Of a stretch of 64,000 bases of DNA, positions 51,973-61,488 are shown in pieces; position 1 is the first letter of the stretch; every line of letters begins with the position of its first letter. A program made the translations under genes and the position numbers. The stretch is taken from assembly GCF_003047105.1 (NCBI RefSeq), contig NZ_CP028475.1:2480001-2544000 (forward strand), in the 5' to 3' direction. Under the pieces are notes generated by a model. It had not been told where the DNA came from, ran no database searches, and saw nothing but the letters and a program-made list of their open reading frames with translations. Source of the DNA: Celeribacter baekdonensis. GTDB lineage: Bacteria > Pseudomonadota > Alphaproteobacteria > Rhodobacterales > Rhodobacteraceae.

Positions 51973-53007
51973 TTAACGACGTTCGGCCCAAGGCGCGACA
52001 GAGGCGCGATAGGCGGTCAGCGAATCCCAGACCCGTTTGAAATCGGCGTCTTTGGCAGTTTGTTCTGCGATCACCTCGTCAAAAGCGGCATGGAGATGCT
52101 CCAAGACTTCCGGCGGAAAGGATTTGATCTCAACACCGGCGGCTTCAAACTCGGCCACGGCTTTGGCATTCAACGCCATGGTCGAGGTGATGGATTCAAG
52201 GTTCACGGCCTTACAGCTCTCTTCGATCAAAGCCTGTTGGCTTGCATCCAAACTGTCCCATTTCGCCTGATTGACGATCAACTCATTCATCGCAGCGGGT
52301 TGGTGCCAACCGGGGAGGTAATAGTATTTGCCCACTTGCTGAAGACCCAGAGTGATGTCGATGGCGGGCATGGACAATTCGGTGCCATCAATCAGACCTT
52401 TTTCAAGACCCGGATAGATCTCGCCACCCGGCAAAAGCACGATGGACGCACCGACCTTGGCCATGGCTTCACCTGCCAGACCGGCAAACCGAACTTTCTT
52501 GCCTTTGAGGTCGTCGATGGTGTTGATTTCGAAATTGTACCACCCGCCGGCTTCGCTATCCATCAGACCGCAGGGAATGGTCACAACGCCCTGTTTGGCA
52601 TAGATTTCGGACCAGATTTCGCGGCCTCCGCCGTCATACAGCCAGGCGGTGTGAGTGATCGCATCGGGGCCAAAGGGGATGCCGCCAAACAATTGCACCG
52701 CCGGGAAACGACCCGCGACATAAAGCGGCGAGGTGATACCGGCATCCAGCGAGCCCTGTTGCACCGCGTCGAAAATCTGCAGCGACGGCACTAATTTGCC
52801 CGCACCGTAAACGGTCACATCAAGCGAACCGCCGGAGGTTTCATTGAGCTTATCGCCCAAATAGGCTGCGTTGGCACCACTTGCGGGCATGGTCAAAGGC
52901 CATGCGCTTTGGATGTCAAGTTTTGTTCCCTTGGCCATAACCGGGGCGGCCACCAGTGCAGAAACCGTAGCGGCCACGGCGGCCAGAGATTTGATGTGCG
53001 TCTTCAT
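51973..53007 (-). CDS. dctP: TRAP transporter periplasmic binding protein DctP (second system)
   Basis: 344 residues with a signal peptide (MKTHIKSLAAVAATVSALVA, cleavage after VMA). The mature part starts KGTKLDIQSAWPLTMPASGA. The conserved ligand arginine is in GKKVRFAGLAGEAM. GGCEIYPGL-like loops (LLPGGEIYPGLEKGLIDGTE) and many tryptophans (LPGWHQPAAMNEL) are typical of the longer DctP branch that binds larger acids. It is followed by dctQ and dctM. Aromatic or indole acids fit the context, as inference. Confidence 0.88.
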   Translation of the reverse strand: MKTHIKSLAAVAATVSALVAAPVMAKGTKLDIQSAWPLTMPASGANAAYLGDKLNETSGGSLDVTVYGAGKLVPSLQIFDAVQQGSLDAGITSPLYVAGRFPAVQLFGGIPFGPDAITHTAWLYDGGGREIWSEIYAKQGVVTIPCGLMDSEAGGWYNFEINTIDDLKGKKVRFAGLAGEAMAKVGASIVLLPGGEIYPGLEKGLIDGTELSMPAIDITLGLQQVGKYYYLPGWHQPAAMNELIVNQAKWDSLDASQQALIEESCKAVNLESITSTMALNAKAVAEFEAAGVEIKSFPPEVLEHLHAAFDEVIAEQTAKDADFKRVWDSLTAYRASVAPWAERR

Positions 53008-53048
53008 TGTTTTCTCCTATTGGGTTAGTTCGACCTTTCCGGCCGGAT

Positions 53049-53833
53049 TCACGAGACGTGTCGTGGGTGACGCACCAAGGCCGCAATCTGTGCTGCGGCG
53101 GCCTCAGTGCTGGGTTGCTGTGCGATAAGCAAATCGAGGAAGGGGTCCTCAACTTCGGTACGCGCGCCCGAGAGTTCTTCGAGAACGGCAAGGGCGCAAA
53201 AAGGGACATAACTTTCGGCCTACCTTCGCTGATGTTGAACTGGATGCGCGAAATACCGTCTGTGGTCTCGCCGTTGTAATCTTGGTTATAGGGAATGCCA
53301 GCTTCGACACCGGCTTTGACCAAAGCCTCCATCACCGGGTGCGGCTCGTAGTCCTTGATCACACGAAGCGGCCCGCCGGTGGCACGGTAGTCATCCGTAC
53401 CTCCTTGAAAATCTTCGATTTTCTTGAAATACGGCAAGACAGATTGCCAATCCCAACCATAGTTGCCCTGAAGCGCCCACGCGTCATAATCGGCCTTGTG
53501 GCCACGCACATAGATCATGCCGTTCATCGACGAACAGCCGCCCATGACCTTACCGCGTGGCCAATAGACTTGGCGGTTTCCGGCATGTTTTTGCGGCACC
53601 GTCGAAAAGCCCCAATCGTAATCGGAAAACCAAATGTCGATCACCCGCAGCGGGGTGGAGACCATGTCGGGCGTGTCACCGTGACCTGCTTCAATCAGAA
53701 GGACGGACACTGCGGGATCTTCGGACAGGCGCGCAGCAATCACGCATCCGGCGGACCCGGCACCACAGATGATATAGTCAAATGTTTTGCCGTTCAGATC
53801 GGCGGTGAGCTGGGGATATGTATGGGCATTCAT
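53049..53833 (-). pseudogene. GMC oxidoreductase, truncated and fused to an unrelated tail
   Basis: From the ATG at 53833 about 200 residues are clear GMC flavin oxidoreductase: FDYIICGAGSAGCVIAARLS, YWPRGKVMGGCSSMNGMIYV, DYDAWALQGNYGWDWQSVLP and GISRIQFNISEGR. GMC enzymes have about 530 residues, so the substrate and C-terminal domains with the His-Asn/His pair are absent. After about 53225 the frame is lost. Another minus-strand frame from about 53215 to the stop at 53049 reads AVLEELSGARTEVEDPFLDL and ends QIAALVRHP, apparently the end of a different gene. An internal deletion is the simplest reading. Not expected to be active. Confidence 0.75.
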
Positions 53834-54075
53834 GGGGAGATGAGCCTCTTGGCAATGGACAAAGAAAGGGCGGTTCGTGCCAGCGGAGCCGACACGAGGA
53901 AGGGAACTTTGCAGTGACAAGGATGGCGTCCAACCGAGGGCATCTCTCGATCTTCAGTTCAATCCTCTCTGTTGTCGTGGCCCCTCTATGGCGGGGGCTT
54001 CACGGGTCAGCTGCGCGTCAAGTGCACAGCGTCATTAGGCCCCGCCCCTCGGGGAAAGGGACAGGGCCATGCAGT

Positions 54076-55587
54076 CTACGCGGGATACGCCACGCAAACC
54101 GATTTCGTTTCGAGATAATTCTCAAGCGCGCCTGCGCCGTGTTCACGCCCCACACCCGATTGTTTAAAGCCACCAAAGGGCATGTTTTGATCAGGGATGT
54201 TGTGGGCGTTGACCCAAACTGTTCCGGCTTTGAGTTTCGGAACATACCGCATGACTTTGTTGACATCCGAGGTCCAAATCGACGCGCCAAGGCCATAGAT
54301 CGTATCATTGGCCATGGTCATCGCCTCATCTGCATCATCAAAGGGCGTGACCGAGATCACCGGACCAAACACCTCTTGCTGCATGATCGCCATGTCTTGA
54401 GTGGTTTCGGTGAAAATCTGTGGCGCAACATAGTAGCCTTCATTCGGGGCAGCCCCGTTGAGAATTGGCTTTGCGCCTTGTTCGATTGCTTTGGAAATAC
54501 AGGCTTTAACATGAGCCTGATGTTTGGCGGAGACCAGAGGATTGATCATATTGCCCGGGTTCATCCCAGAGCCAATCGGCAGGCTCCCGGCAATGGCCGC
54601 GATGATGTCGAGCGCCTTTTCGTAGATGCCTTTTTGGATATAAAGCCGCGTGCCCGAGGTGCAGGTTTGGCCAGAATTGAACATCGTACCAATGCCGATT
54701 GCCGGGCCCAGCAGATCAAGATCCATATCGTCGAACATCACCATCGGGGCTTTCCCGCCCAGCTCCAATGTCACCGGCTTCATGTCTTTCATCGCCTGAA
54801 TGCCGATGAGCTTTCCGGTCGCGGTGGACCCTGTAAACGTAACCTTATCGACCCCATCATGCGCCACCAAAGGCGCGCCCACGTCCGAACCGGTGCCAGT
54901 GATGACATTGACCGTCCCCTCCGGGAACCCGGCCTCCAGACAGAGTTTCGCCAGATACATCGAGGTCAGCGGCGTTTCTTCGGCGGGCTTCAACACCACG
55001 GTACAGCCCGCCGCCAGTGCAGGCGCGATTTTCCAGACGGCCATGTTGAGCGGGAAATTCCATGGCGTCACCGCCGCGACCACGCCGACGGCTTCTTTGC
55101 GGGTCTGCGCTTGGTATTTTGTGCCCTCGGGGATGGCGATGGACACGTCAAAGGTCTGACCATAAATCTTGGTCGCCCAACCCGCCATATAGCGAATGTA
55201 TTCGGCGGAGGATTGCACCTCGATGAGACGTGAAATCATCACGTTCTTGCCGTTTTCCAAAGTCTCGATCTGGGCCAGCTCTTCACCATTCTCCTCAATG
55301 AGATCGGCGAGCTTGAGCATCAAGGACTGGCGCGCCATGGCGCTCATGTTGGACCAAGGGCCCTCAAAGGCCGCGCGGGCAACAGCCACTGCCGCATTGA
55401 CATCTTCGGCACCACCTGCGGGCACCTGAGCGATTTCTTCGCCGGTGGCCGGATCGAAGACGGCAAAGGTTCGGCCCGTGCTCGCCCCACATTCATTTTT
55501 GCCAATAACCATTTTGGGTGCGGCGAGAAATGCGGAAACAGACGGCAATACGACGTCTACCGCACTGTCAGGTGCAGAAAATTTCAT
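54076..55587 (-). CDS. NAD-dependent aldehyde dehydrogenase
   Basis: 503 residues from the ATG at 55587, with GGAGGTCCTC just upstream. Motifs: TPWNFPLNMAVWKIAPALAA, FTGSTATGKLIG, LELGGKAPMVMFDDMDLDLL, catalytic cysteine in NSGQTCTSGTRLYI, and MPFGGFKQSGVGREHG. The type resembles betaine/phenylacetaldehyde dehydrogenases. Because it stands beside the iac region, oxidation of indole-acetaldehyde or another aryl aldehyde to the acid is an attractive role. The upstream gene neighbour is the broken GMC oxidase, whose normal product would be an aldehyde. Confidence 0.9.
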   Translation of the reverse strand: MKFSAPDSAVDVVLPSVSAFLAAPKMVIGKNECGASTGRTFAVFDPATGEEIAQVPAGGAEDVNAAVAVARAAFEGPWSNMSAMARQSLMLKLADLIEENGEELAQIETLENGKNVMISRLIEVQSSAEYIRYMAGWATKIYGQTFDVSIAIPEGTKYQAQTRKEAVGVVAAVTPWNFPLNMAVWKIAPALAAGCTVVLKPAEETPLTSMYLAKLCLEAGFPEGTVNVITGTGSDVGAPLVAHDGVDKVTFTGSTATGKLIGIQAMKDMKPVTLELGGKAPMVMFDDMDLDLLGPAIGIGTMFNSGQTCTSGTRLYIQKGIYEKALDIIAAIAGSLPIGSGMNPGNMINPLVSAKHQAHVKACISKAIEQGAKPILNGAAPNEGYYVAPQIFTETTQDMAIMQQEVFGPVISVTPFDDADEAMTMANDTIYGLGASIWTSDVNKVMRYVPKLKAGTVWVNAHNIPDQNMPFGGFKQSGVGREHGAGALENYLETKSVCVAYPA

Positions 55588-56079
55588 GAGGACCTCCACT
55601 GGACCGATGTGCGACTTAGTGTGAACGCGTCGTTGCGCATTACATTATTATTACCGTGAAGAATGACGCATTAAACTTTGTTTTGTCAATCGTGATTTCA
55701 AATCAACGTCTCAAAGGCATTCTGGGATCAATATCAGAGCGCACTTGCCGCGCCGCGCCGCGCAATTCAGCACAATGGAAAAGCCATATGGCATTCTCCG
55801 CCTCGCCGGTCTCGGCAACGGCCATTGTGATGATCCATTGTGGAAGAGAGGGATGGCAAAGGTATCAACGCTCCAAAGACCGCAAAGCCGTCCGCTTCTG
55901 GCTGGGCGACGGCTGTGTTCCGATTTAAGAGCATAGGATGGATTGGAATGGCGACGATATGTGCGGGCCTTTCATCAGATCGACCCTGACCGCCCGCGCC
56001 CCAAACAGAGGCACGCCCCACAGACAAGGAAAAACGCGCCCGAAGGCGCGCTCTTTGTGTCACATCAATGTCGGACGAC
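55588..56079. other. 490-base region between the aldehyde dehydrogenase and rpsT
   Basis: No gene is supported. The part next to the aldehyde dehydrogenase (55600-55700) is AT-rich and should carry its promoter. The part near rpsT holds the rpsT terminator. A plus-strand frame at 55656-55928 shows no family and is not accepted. In related genomes I would expect dnaA next to rpsT on this side; it is not here. Confidence 0.6.
56029..56050 (-). terminator. rpsT terminator
   Basis: On the minus strand CGCGCC-TTCG-GGCGCG followed by TTTTTCC: a 6-base GC stem with a UUCG tetraloop and a T-run, about 30 bases after the rpsT stop. Classical intrinsic terminator. Confidence 0.9.
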
Positions 56080-56343
56080 TTAGTTGATGGCTTTGACGCG
56101 CGCCGCAAGGCGGGACATTTTGCGAGCAGCTGTGTTTTTGTGGATAACGCCTTTGGAGACGCCACGCATCATTTCCGGCTGAGCCGCGCGCAGGGCAGCC
56201 AAAGCAACAGCTTGATCACCGGTCAGGATGGCTTCTTCGACTTTACGGATGAAGGTACGGATGCGCGAACGACGTGCTTTGTTGACGTCTGTGCGGGCGA
56301 CGGCCTGACGGGCGCGTTTTTTGGACTGGGGCGAATTTGCCAT
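56080..56343 (-). CDS. rpsT: 30S ribosomal protein S20
   Basis: 87 residues from the ATG at 56343, with AGAGGGAAAC upstream; the frame start at 56385 would add an unconserved extension. The sequence [20 protein letters not shown], then [16 protein letters not shown] and [19 protein letters not shown], is unmistakable for S20, a basic helical protein of the small subunit that binds 16S rRNA. Single-gene unit with its own terminator. Confidence 0.97.
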   Translation of the reverse strand: MANSPQSKKRARQAVARTDVNKARRSRIRTFIRKVEEAILTGDQAVALAALRAAQPEMMRGVSKGVIHKNTAARKMSRLAARVKAIN

Positions 56344-56497
56344 GATCGTTTCCCTCTTTCGGGGTTGGTTGCATATATGTTGCACACGGCCCCCGACACC
56401 CCGTTAAGGGCAGGACAATCATAGCCTAAGCGGGCTCCACGCGCATGTGAGGCCTCCCTTAGAGCAGAATCACCCATAAGGGAAGCCAGAAATCTCT

Positions 56498-57274
56498 TTA
56501 TTTGTCGCGGAATTGCGGCGCGCGTTTTTCCAAAAAGGCGGCCATACCTTCCTTTTGGTCCTCTGTCGCAAAGAGCGCATAGAAAGACCGACGCTCAAAC
56601 AACACGCCCTCCGTTAGCGTGGTTTCATAAGACCGATTGACCGCCTCTTTCGCCGAAGCAACCGAAATCGTGCTTTTCTCAGCGATTTTGGCGGCGGTCG
56701 CCATCACATCCTCCAGCAGTTTTTTGGCCGGAACCACACGGGACACAAGACCAGAGCGCTCGGCCTCATCGGCATCCATGAACCGCCCTGTCAGATGCAT
56801 TTCCATCGCTTTGGATTTGCCGACAAACCGTGTCAGGCGCTGTGTGCCACCAAGGCCTGCGATGATGCCAAGGTTGATTTCGGGCTGACCAAATTTTGCC
56901 GTGTCAGACGCAATGATGAAATCGCACATCATGGCCAATTCACACCCACCGCCCAGCGCATAGCCAGACACCGCGGCGATGATCGGCTTACGTGCGGCCA
57001 AAATGGCATTGGAATCGTCTGTGAAAAAGTTCTCGGTCGCCATATCGGCGTAGGTTTTTTCCGACATTTCTTTAATGTCAGCCCCTGCGGCAAAGGCCTT
57101 TTCCGATCCGGTGACGACAATCACCCGCACCTTTGGGTCCTGATCTGCTTTGGTTACGGCATCGGCCAGCTCGGACAAAAGCTTTGAATTCAAAGCGTTT
57201 AGAGCATCAGGACGGTTCAGCCGGATCAGCTCCACGCCATCTTTGATTTCGGTAATAAGCGTTTTGTAGGCCAT
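56498..57274 (-). CDS. Enoyl-CoA hydratase (crotonase family)
   Basis: 258 residues from the ATG at 57274 (GGAGGGCAAT upstream). Both catalytic glutamates are in place: the first in [17 protein letters not shown] (oxyanion-hole loop) and the second in [19 protein letters not shown]. The CoA-binding [15 protein letters not shown] is typical. It hydrates 2-enoyl-CoA in beta-oxidation. The gene neighbours rpsT and mutM, a location conserved in Rhodobacterales as I recall. Confidence 0.93.
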   Translation of the reverse strand: MAYKTLITEIKDGVELIRLNRPDALNALNSKLLSELADAVTKADQDPKVRVIVVTGSEKAFAAGADIKEMSEKTYADMATENFFTDDSNAILAARKPIIAAVSGYALGGGCELAMMCDFIIASDTAKFGQPEINLGIIAGLGGTQRLTRFVGKSKAMEMHLTGRFMDADEAERSGLVSRVVPAKKLLEDVMATAAKIAEKSTISVASAKEAVNRSYETTLTEGVLFERRSFYALFATEDQKEGMAAFLEKRAPQFRDK

Positions 57275-57337
57275 ATTGCCCTCCATTATGTGGATCGCAG
57301 TTTGGGGAGTCCTAACACTTGGCCCAAAGGGATCAAG

Positions 57338-58189
57338 TCATCTCTGACAGACTGGGCAAAAGAAGGTCGAGCGCCCAGACTGAACGATCCTTTTGACCTC
57401 AGATGTGCACTCGGGTGTGACACAAGACGCACCTTCCCGGCCATAGACGCGAAAATTGTGTTGGAAATAGCCAAGTTCACCATCCGCCTGACGGAAATCT
57501 TTCAACGACGACCCGCCCGCCTCGATCGCCTCCAACAACACCTCGCGAATGATGGGCACAAGCGAGGCAACGCGAGCTTTGGCGATTTGACCCGCTTTGC
57601 GCGTCGGATGAATGCCCGCTCGAAACAACACTTCACACACATAGATATTGCCCAGCCCGGCAACGATATGTTGATCCAAGAGCGCGGTTTTGACGGGGGT
57701 ATTTTTGCCCGAGAACGCCGCGATCAGATGCGCCTCATCAAAGTGATTGCCCAAAGGTTCGGGACCGAGTTTGACCAAAAGCGAATGCGCCGTCTCGGCG
57801 CTCGTCTCCATCAAATCCATCGCTCCAAACCGACGCGGGTCGTTAAAGGTCACGCGCGCGCCATTTTCCATGTGAAAAACCACATGATCGTGCTTTTCCA
57901 ACTGCGGATGCTCATGGGCGAACTGGCCCAATGGGTCGCCCGACACAGTCATCCGCCCCGACATTCCCAAATGGATCAAAAGCGTCTCAGCGGTATCAAG
58001 ATCGGCTAAGATGTATTTTGACCGTCGCCTGAGCCGCTCGACGCGCGCCCCCGTCAATCGCTTCGCCATGTTTTCGGGAAAGGGCCAGCGCAAATCAGGT
58101 CGATTGACGTCGGCCCGCGCGATCACTGCCCCCACCATAGAGGGTTCCAGCCCGCGACGAACCGTCTCGACCTCTGGTAATTCCGGCAT
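57338..58189 (-). CDS. mutM: Formamidopyrimidine-DNA glycosylase (MutM/Fpg)
   Basis: 283 residues. The start at 58189 is forced by chemistry: after Met removal the protein must begin [13 protein letters not shown] with Pro as nucleophile and Glu next. The conserved lysine is in [15 protein letters not shown] loop and the C-terminal zinc finger is complete ([14 protein letters not shown] to CPVCQR). It excises 8-oxoguanine and ring-opened purines from DNA. Divergent from ubiE. Confidence 0.97.
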   Translation of the reverse strand: MPELPEVETVRRGLEPSMVGAVIARADVNRPDLRWPFPENMAKRLTGARVERLRRRSKYILADLDTAETLLIHLGMSGRMTVSGDPLGQFAHEHPQLEKHDHVVFHMENGARVTFNDPRRFGAMDLMETSAETAHSLLVKLGPEPLGNHFDEAHLIAAFSGKNTPVKTALLDQHIVAGLGNIYVCEVLFRAGIHPTRKAGQIAKARVASLVPIIREVLLEAIEAGGSSLKDFRQADGELGYFQHNFRVYGREGASCVTPECTSEVKRIVQSGRSTFFCPVCQR

Positions 58190-58275
58190 TTTGATCTCTC
58201 CGTTTTCCACATGCGATTGTCACGCCCGGTATGAGGCCTATAAGAAGGGTAAGTTTCGAGAAAGGTGCAAGCACG

Positions 58276-59028
58276 ATGACCAATACCGGCGAGAAGACGA
58301 CACATTTTGGTTTTAAAGATGTGGCCGAAGATCAAAAGGCCGGAATGGTCCATGGTGTCTTTACCTCCGTGGCCTCGAAATACGACATTATGAACGATGT
58401 GATGTCGATGGGCATTCACCGGGTTTGGAAAGACGCGCTGATGGATTGGTTGGCGCCGCGTCCGGGCCAACGGCTTTTGGATGTGGCTGGCGGCACAGGC
58501 GACGTGTCGTTTCGGTTCCTCAAACGTGCGCCAGGAGCAAGCGCCGTGGTGCTCGATATGACCGAGTCGATGTTGGTCGCCGGTCGTAAACGCGCCGAGG
58601 CCGAACAGATGGCCGAGAGCCTGAATTGGGTCACGGGCGATGCGATGGCCTTGCCGTTTGAAGACAACCAATTCGACGTTTACACGATCTCTTTTGGCAT
58701 CCGAAATGTGACCCGCATCCAAGATGCCCTGTCTGAGGCCTACCGTGTGTTAAGGCCCGGCGGACGTTTGATGGTGTTGGAATTCTCGCAACTGCCAAAT
58801 CCTGCGATGCAAAAGGCCTATGACCTGTACTCGTTCAACGTCATCCCGCGCATGGGTCAGATGATTGCCGGTGATCGTGACAGCTATCAATATCTTGTTG
58901 AGAGCATTCGCAAGTTCCCGGATCAGGATAGCTTTGCGCAGATGATCAAAACCGCAGGGTTTCACAACGTGAAGTACCGCAATTTGAGCCTCGGCATTGC
59001 GGCGCTTCATTCGGGGTGGAAAATCTAA
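58276..59028 (+). CDS. ubiE: Ubiquinone/menaquinone methyltransferase UbiE
   Basis: 250 residues from the ATG at 58276 (AAAGGTG upstream). SAM-binding motif [16 protein letters not shown], then [35 protein letters not shown] with GIRNV, and the C-terminal [20 protein letters not shown]. It performs the C-methylation step in ubiquinone synthesis. Its stop overlaps the ubiB start (TAATG), so the two are coupled. Confidence 0.96.
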   Translation: MTNTGEKTTHFGFKDVAEDQKAGMVHGVFTSVASKYDIMNDVMSMGIHRVWKDALMDWLAPRPGQRLLDVAGGTGDVSFRFLKRAPGASAVVLDMTESMLVAGRKRAEAEQMAESLNWVTGDAMALPFEDNQFDVYTISFGIRNVTRIQDALSEAYRVLRPGGRLMVLEFSQLPNPAMQKAYDLYSFNVIPRMGQMIAGDRDSYQYLVESIRKFPDQDSFAQMIKTAGFHNVKYRNLSLGIAALHSGWKI

Positions 59029-60563
59029 TGCGCGGTCCCCACAACATTTGGCGGCTGATCCGCACCGGCGCAACGATGGAGCGCACCGGCGCGATGAAAC
59101 AGGCGATGGATGCGATGGAGGCCCCGCGTGCCTTTCGTATCTTCGCCAGAACCGTGGTTTGGCCGTTTCGTTGGCTCGGCTATCGCGGCGACGAGACCTT
59201 GCCGCCAGTAACCCGTGCGATCACGGCGCTTGGGCCCGCCTATATCAAATTCGGACAAATCCTATCGACCCGACCCGATGTGGTGGGTGTTGATCTGGCC
59301 AAGCAATTGCAAGTGCTCCAAGACGACCTACCGCCCTTCCCGCGCGATGTGGCGATCAAAATGGTCGAGGCTGAACTCCAACAGCCCATCTCAGAACTGT
59401 TTTCCGAGTTTTCCGAACCTGTGGCGGCGGCCTCCATCGCCCAGGTCCACAAAGCCGTGCGTGCCGATACCGGACAGTCTGTTGCGGTGAAGGTACTGCG
59501 TCCCGGTATTGAAAAAGCGTTTCGCAAAGACGTGGATGCGTTTTATTTTGCCGCCTCCCTGATCGAAAAGCTTTCCCCCGCCTCCCGCCGCCTGCGCCCC
59601 ACCGAAGTGATCGCGCATTTTGAGGGCGTGGTAAAAGGTGAGCTGGACCTTCGACTGGAAAGCTCCTCGGCCTCTGAATTTGCCGCCAATACCGCACATG
59701 ATGAAGGCTTCTCGGTGCCTGCTGTGGATTGGGCGCTGTCCGCGCGTCGGGTGATGACGCTTGAGTGGGTCGACGGGATCACGGCCTCCGACATCGACCA
59801 AATTATCGCCGCCGGACATGATCGCGCTGCCCTCGGCAGCAAAGTGTTACAGATGTTCCTGAGCCACGCGTTGCGCGATGGTTTTTTTCACGCAGACATG
59901 CATCACGGCAACCTCAAGATCGCCGCAAACGGTGATATTATCGCACTCGATTTTGGCATCATGGGCGTTCTGGATGAATATACCCGACGCGTTTATGCAG
60001 AGATTATCTACGGATTTATCAAAAAAGACTACAAACGCGTGGCAGAGGTCCATTTCGAAGCGGGCTATGTTCCCGCTGACCGGGATGTTGATGAATTCGC
60101 CCGTGCGCTTCGTGCCGTGGGCGATCCGATTTTTGGTATGGACGCGAGCCGGATTTCGATGGCACGGCTCTTGTCCTATCTGTTTGAGGTGACGGAACGG
60201 TTCGGCATGGAAACGCGCACCGAGCTGATTTTGTTGCAGCGCACGATGGTGGTCGTCGAGGGCGTATCGCGCTCGCTTGATCCGCATATCAACATTTGGG
60301 AAGTTTCCCGTCCTGTGGTCGAGAACTATATCAAATCCAACATCGGCCCACGCGCGTTGACACGCGATCTCTGGCGTACGGCAACTGTTTTGGCGCGATT
60401 TGGCCCGAAATTACCGCAGTTGGCAGAGGCCCTATTGATCGCACAAACGCAGAACGCCCCTTCTATGGAGCCGCCTTCGAACAGAAAGCAGGCGCTTTGG
60501 CTGGCTCTGGGCGGCGCGGTTGCAGCCGGGGTTGGCGCGGTTATAGCGCTGGCTCTAAGCTGA
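59028..60563 (+). CDS. ubiB: UbiB atypical kinase for ubiquinone synthesis
   Basis: 511 residues. ABC1/ADCK kinase-like motifs: AYIKFGQILSTRPDVVG (KxGQ), ASIAQVHKAVR, FFHADMHHGNLKIAANGDII with ALDFGIMG, and a C-terminal membrane anchor (WLALGGAVAAGVGAVIALAL). It is required for ubiquinone production, probably as an ATPase that helps extract lipid precursors. The last 23 bases overlap the convergent APH-family gene. Confidence 0.95.
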   Translation: MRGPHNIWRLIRTGATMERTGAMKQAMDAMEAPRAFRIFARTVVWPFRWLGYRGDETLPPVTRAITALGPAYIKFGQILSTRPDVVGVDLAKQLQVLQDDLPPFPRDVAIKMVEAELQQPISELFSEFSEPVAAASIAQVHKAVRADTGQSVAVKVLRPGIEKAFRKDVDAFYFAASLIEKLSPASRRLRPTEVIAHFEGVVKGELDLRLESSSASEFAANTAHDEGFSVPAVDWALSARRVMTLEWVDGITASDIDQIIAAGHDRAALGSKVLQMFLSHALRDGFFHADMHHGNLKIAANGDIIALDFGIMGVLDEYTRRVYAEIIYGFIKKDYKRVAEVHFEAGYVPADRDVDEFARALRAVGDPIFGMDASRISMARLLSYLFEVTERFGMETRTELILLQRTMVVVEGVSRSLDPHINIWEVSRPVVENYIKSNIGPRALTRDLWRTATVLARFGPKLPQLAEALLIAQTQNAPSMEPPSNRKQALWLALGGAVAAGVGAVIALALS

Positions 60564-61416
60564 GCTCTGCTTCGGCGGCATCCGCATAAACCGCTTCACC
60601 GATACTCGCTTTCCAGACGCAATAGGCCGCCATGCGCCACCTGAAAAAGGGGCGCAACGAGAGGTAGCGATCCACAATTTCCGGGTCTGGATATTGCGCG
60701 AGTGCGGACATCTCATCCGCGAGTGTCAGTTGGTTCTGACCGTAAACGTGGTGCATGGCCGGCGAGAGCGCGATGGCCAAATCTGCCGTTGGATCTCCGA
60801 ATGCGGGGCATTGCCAGTCAACAAACCGGACCATACCATCCTGAGACAGCGCATTTGCGGGCGTTGGATCGCCGTGAAGGAACACGGGCGACACCGACGG
60901 CATATCGCGTGGAGCGGGCCTATTGCGGCGCAATTGTTTAGCGAGGAGCGTCGTGTGGCCTTCAAGAAACCTGCTTCCTTCCGCCAAGAGCGTTGATGGG
61001 CTGACATCAACCTGCCGTATGCGAAGCGGCGCAGGCAGACAGTGTAAGTGCCTCAATGCACTCAACACTGAGCCGTCTGTTTTGGCCGCGGATGCACCGG
61101 GCAAGTAGGTATAGATCAGGCACGGCCCCTGTGATGTTTCAAACTGGGCGACACACTCAGGTGCGAGGTCATGCCCCTTCAGGGCATAGAGCGCGGCAAT
61201 TTCGGCCTTGGGATCGTTCGGAAACAGCGGGTTTGCGCGTGATACATCAAAGAGCTTGAAGACCCAGTCACTGCTTGGGCTGACGGCACGCCAAACTGCG
61301 TTGGTCCGGCCACCCGACAAACGCGACCAGACCATCGGCCCCGTCATCATTTGGCCCGCCTGAGCCAAAATCTCTTTTGGCGGCAGAACATCTGCGTCTT
61401 GGGCGGGGGATGTCAT
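60541..61416 (-). CDS. Aminoglycoside-phosphotransferase-family kinase (choline/thiamine kinase-like)
   Basis: 291 residues from the ATG at 61416 (GGAGACCGC upstream). The catalytic loop reads FLHGDPTPANALSQDGMVRF and the metal-binding aspartate is in FVDWQCPAFGDPTADLA. These fit the APH fold. Substrates in the family include choline, thiamine, homoserine and aminoglycosides; nothing here points to one. It is convergent with ubiB, overlapping its 3' end by 23 bases. Confidence 0.85.
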   Translation of the reverse strand: MTSPAQDADVLPPKEILAQAGQMMTGPMVWSRLSGGRTNAVWRAVSPSSDWVFKLFDVSRANPLFPNDPKAEIAALYALKGHDLAPECVAQFETSQGPCLIYTYLPGASAAKTDGSVLSALRHLHCLPAPLRIRQVDVSPSTLLAEGSRFLEGHTTLLAKQLRRNRPAPRDMPSVSPVFLHGDPTPANALSQDGMVRFVDWQCPAFGDPTADLAIALSPAMHHVYGQNQLTLADEMSALAQYPDPEIVDRYLSLRPFFRWRMAAYCVWKASIGEAVYADAAEAELSLEPAL

Positions 61417-61488
61417 CAATGCGGTCTCCGAGCGCGGGATCGCCGGAGTTTAACGGGGCGCGGGCAGGTGTCGCAACCCGCGAATGCT

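Noticed and set aside
55656..55928. 90-codon plus-strand open frame between the aldehyde dehydrogenase and rpsT
   Set aside because: No ribosome site, no recognisable domain, unusual composition, and it crosses the likely promoter of the aldehyde dehydrogenase.
56139..56147. TGTGGATAA (DnaA-box complement) near rpsT
   Set aside because: It lies inside the rpsT coding sequence at a conserved Val-Ile-His-Lys stretch, so it is explained by the protein.
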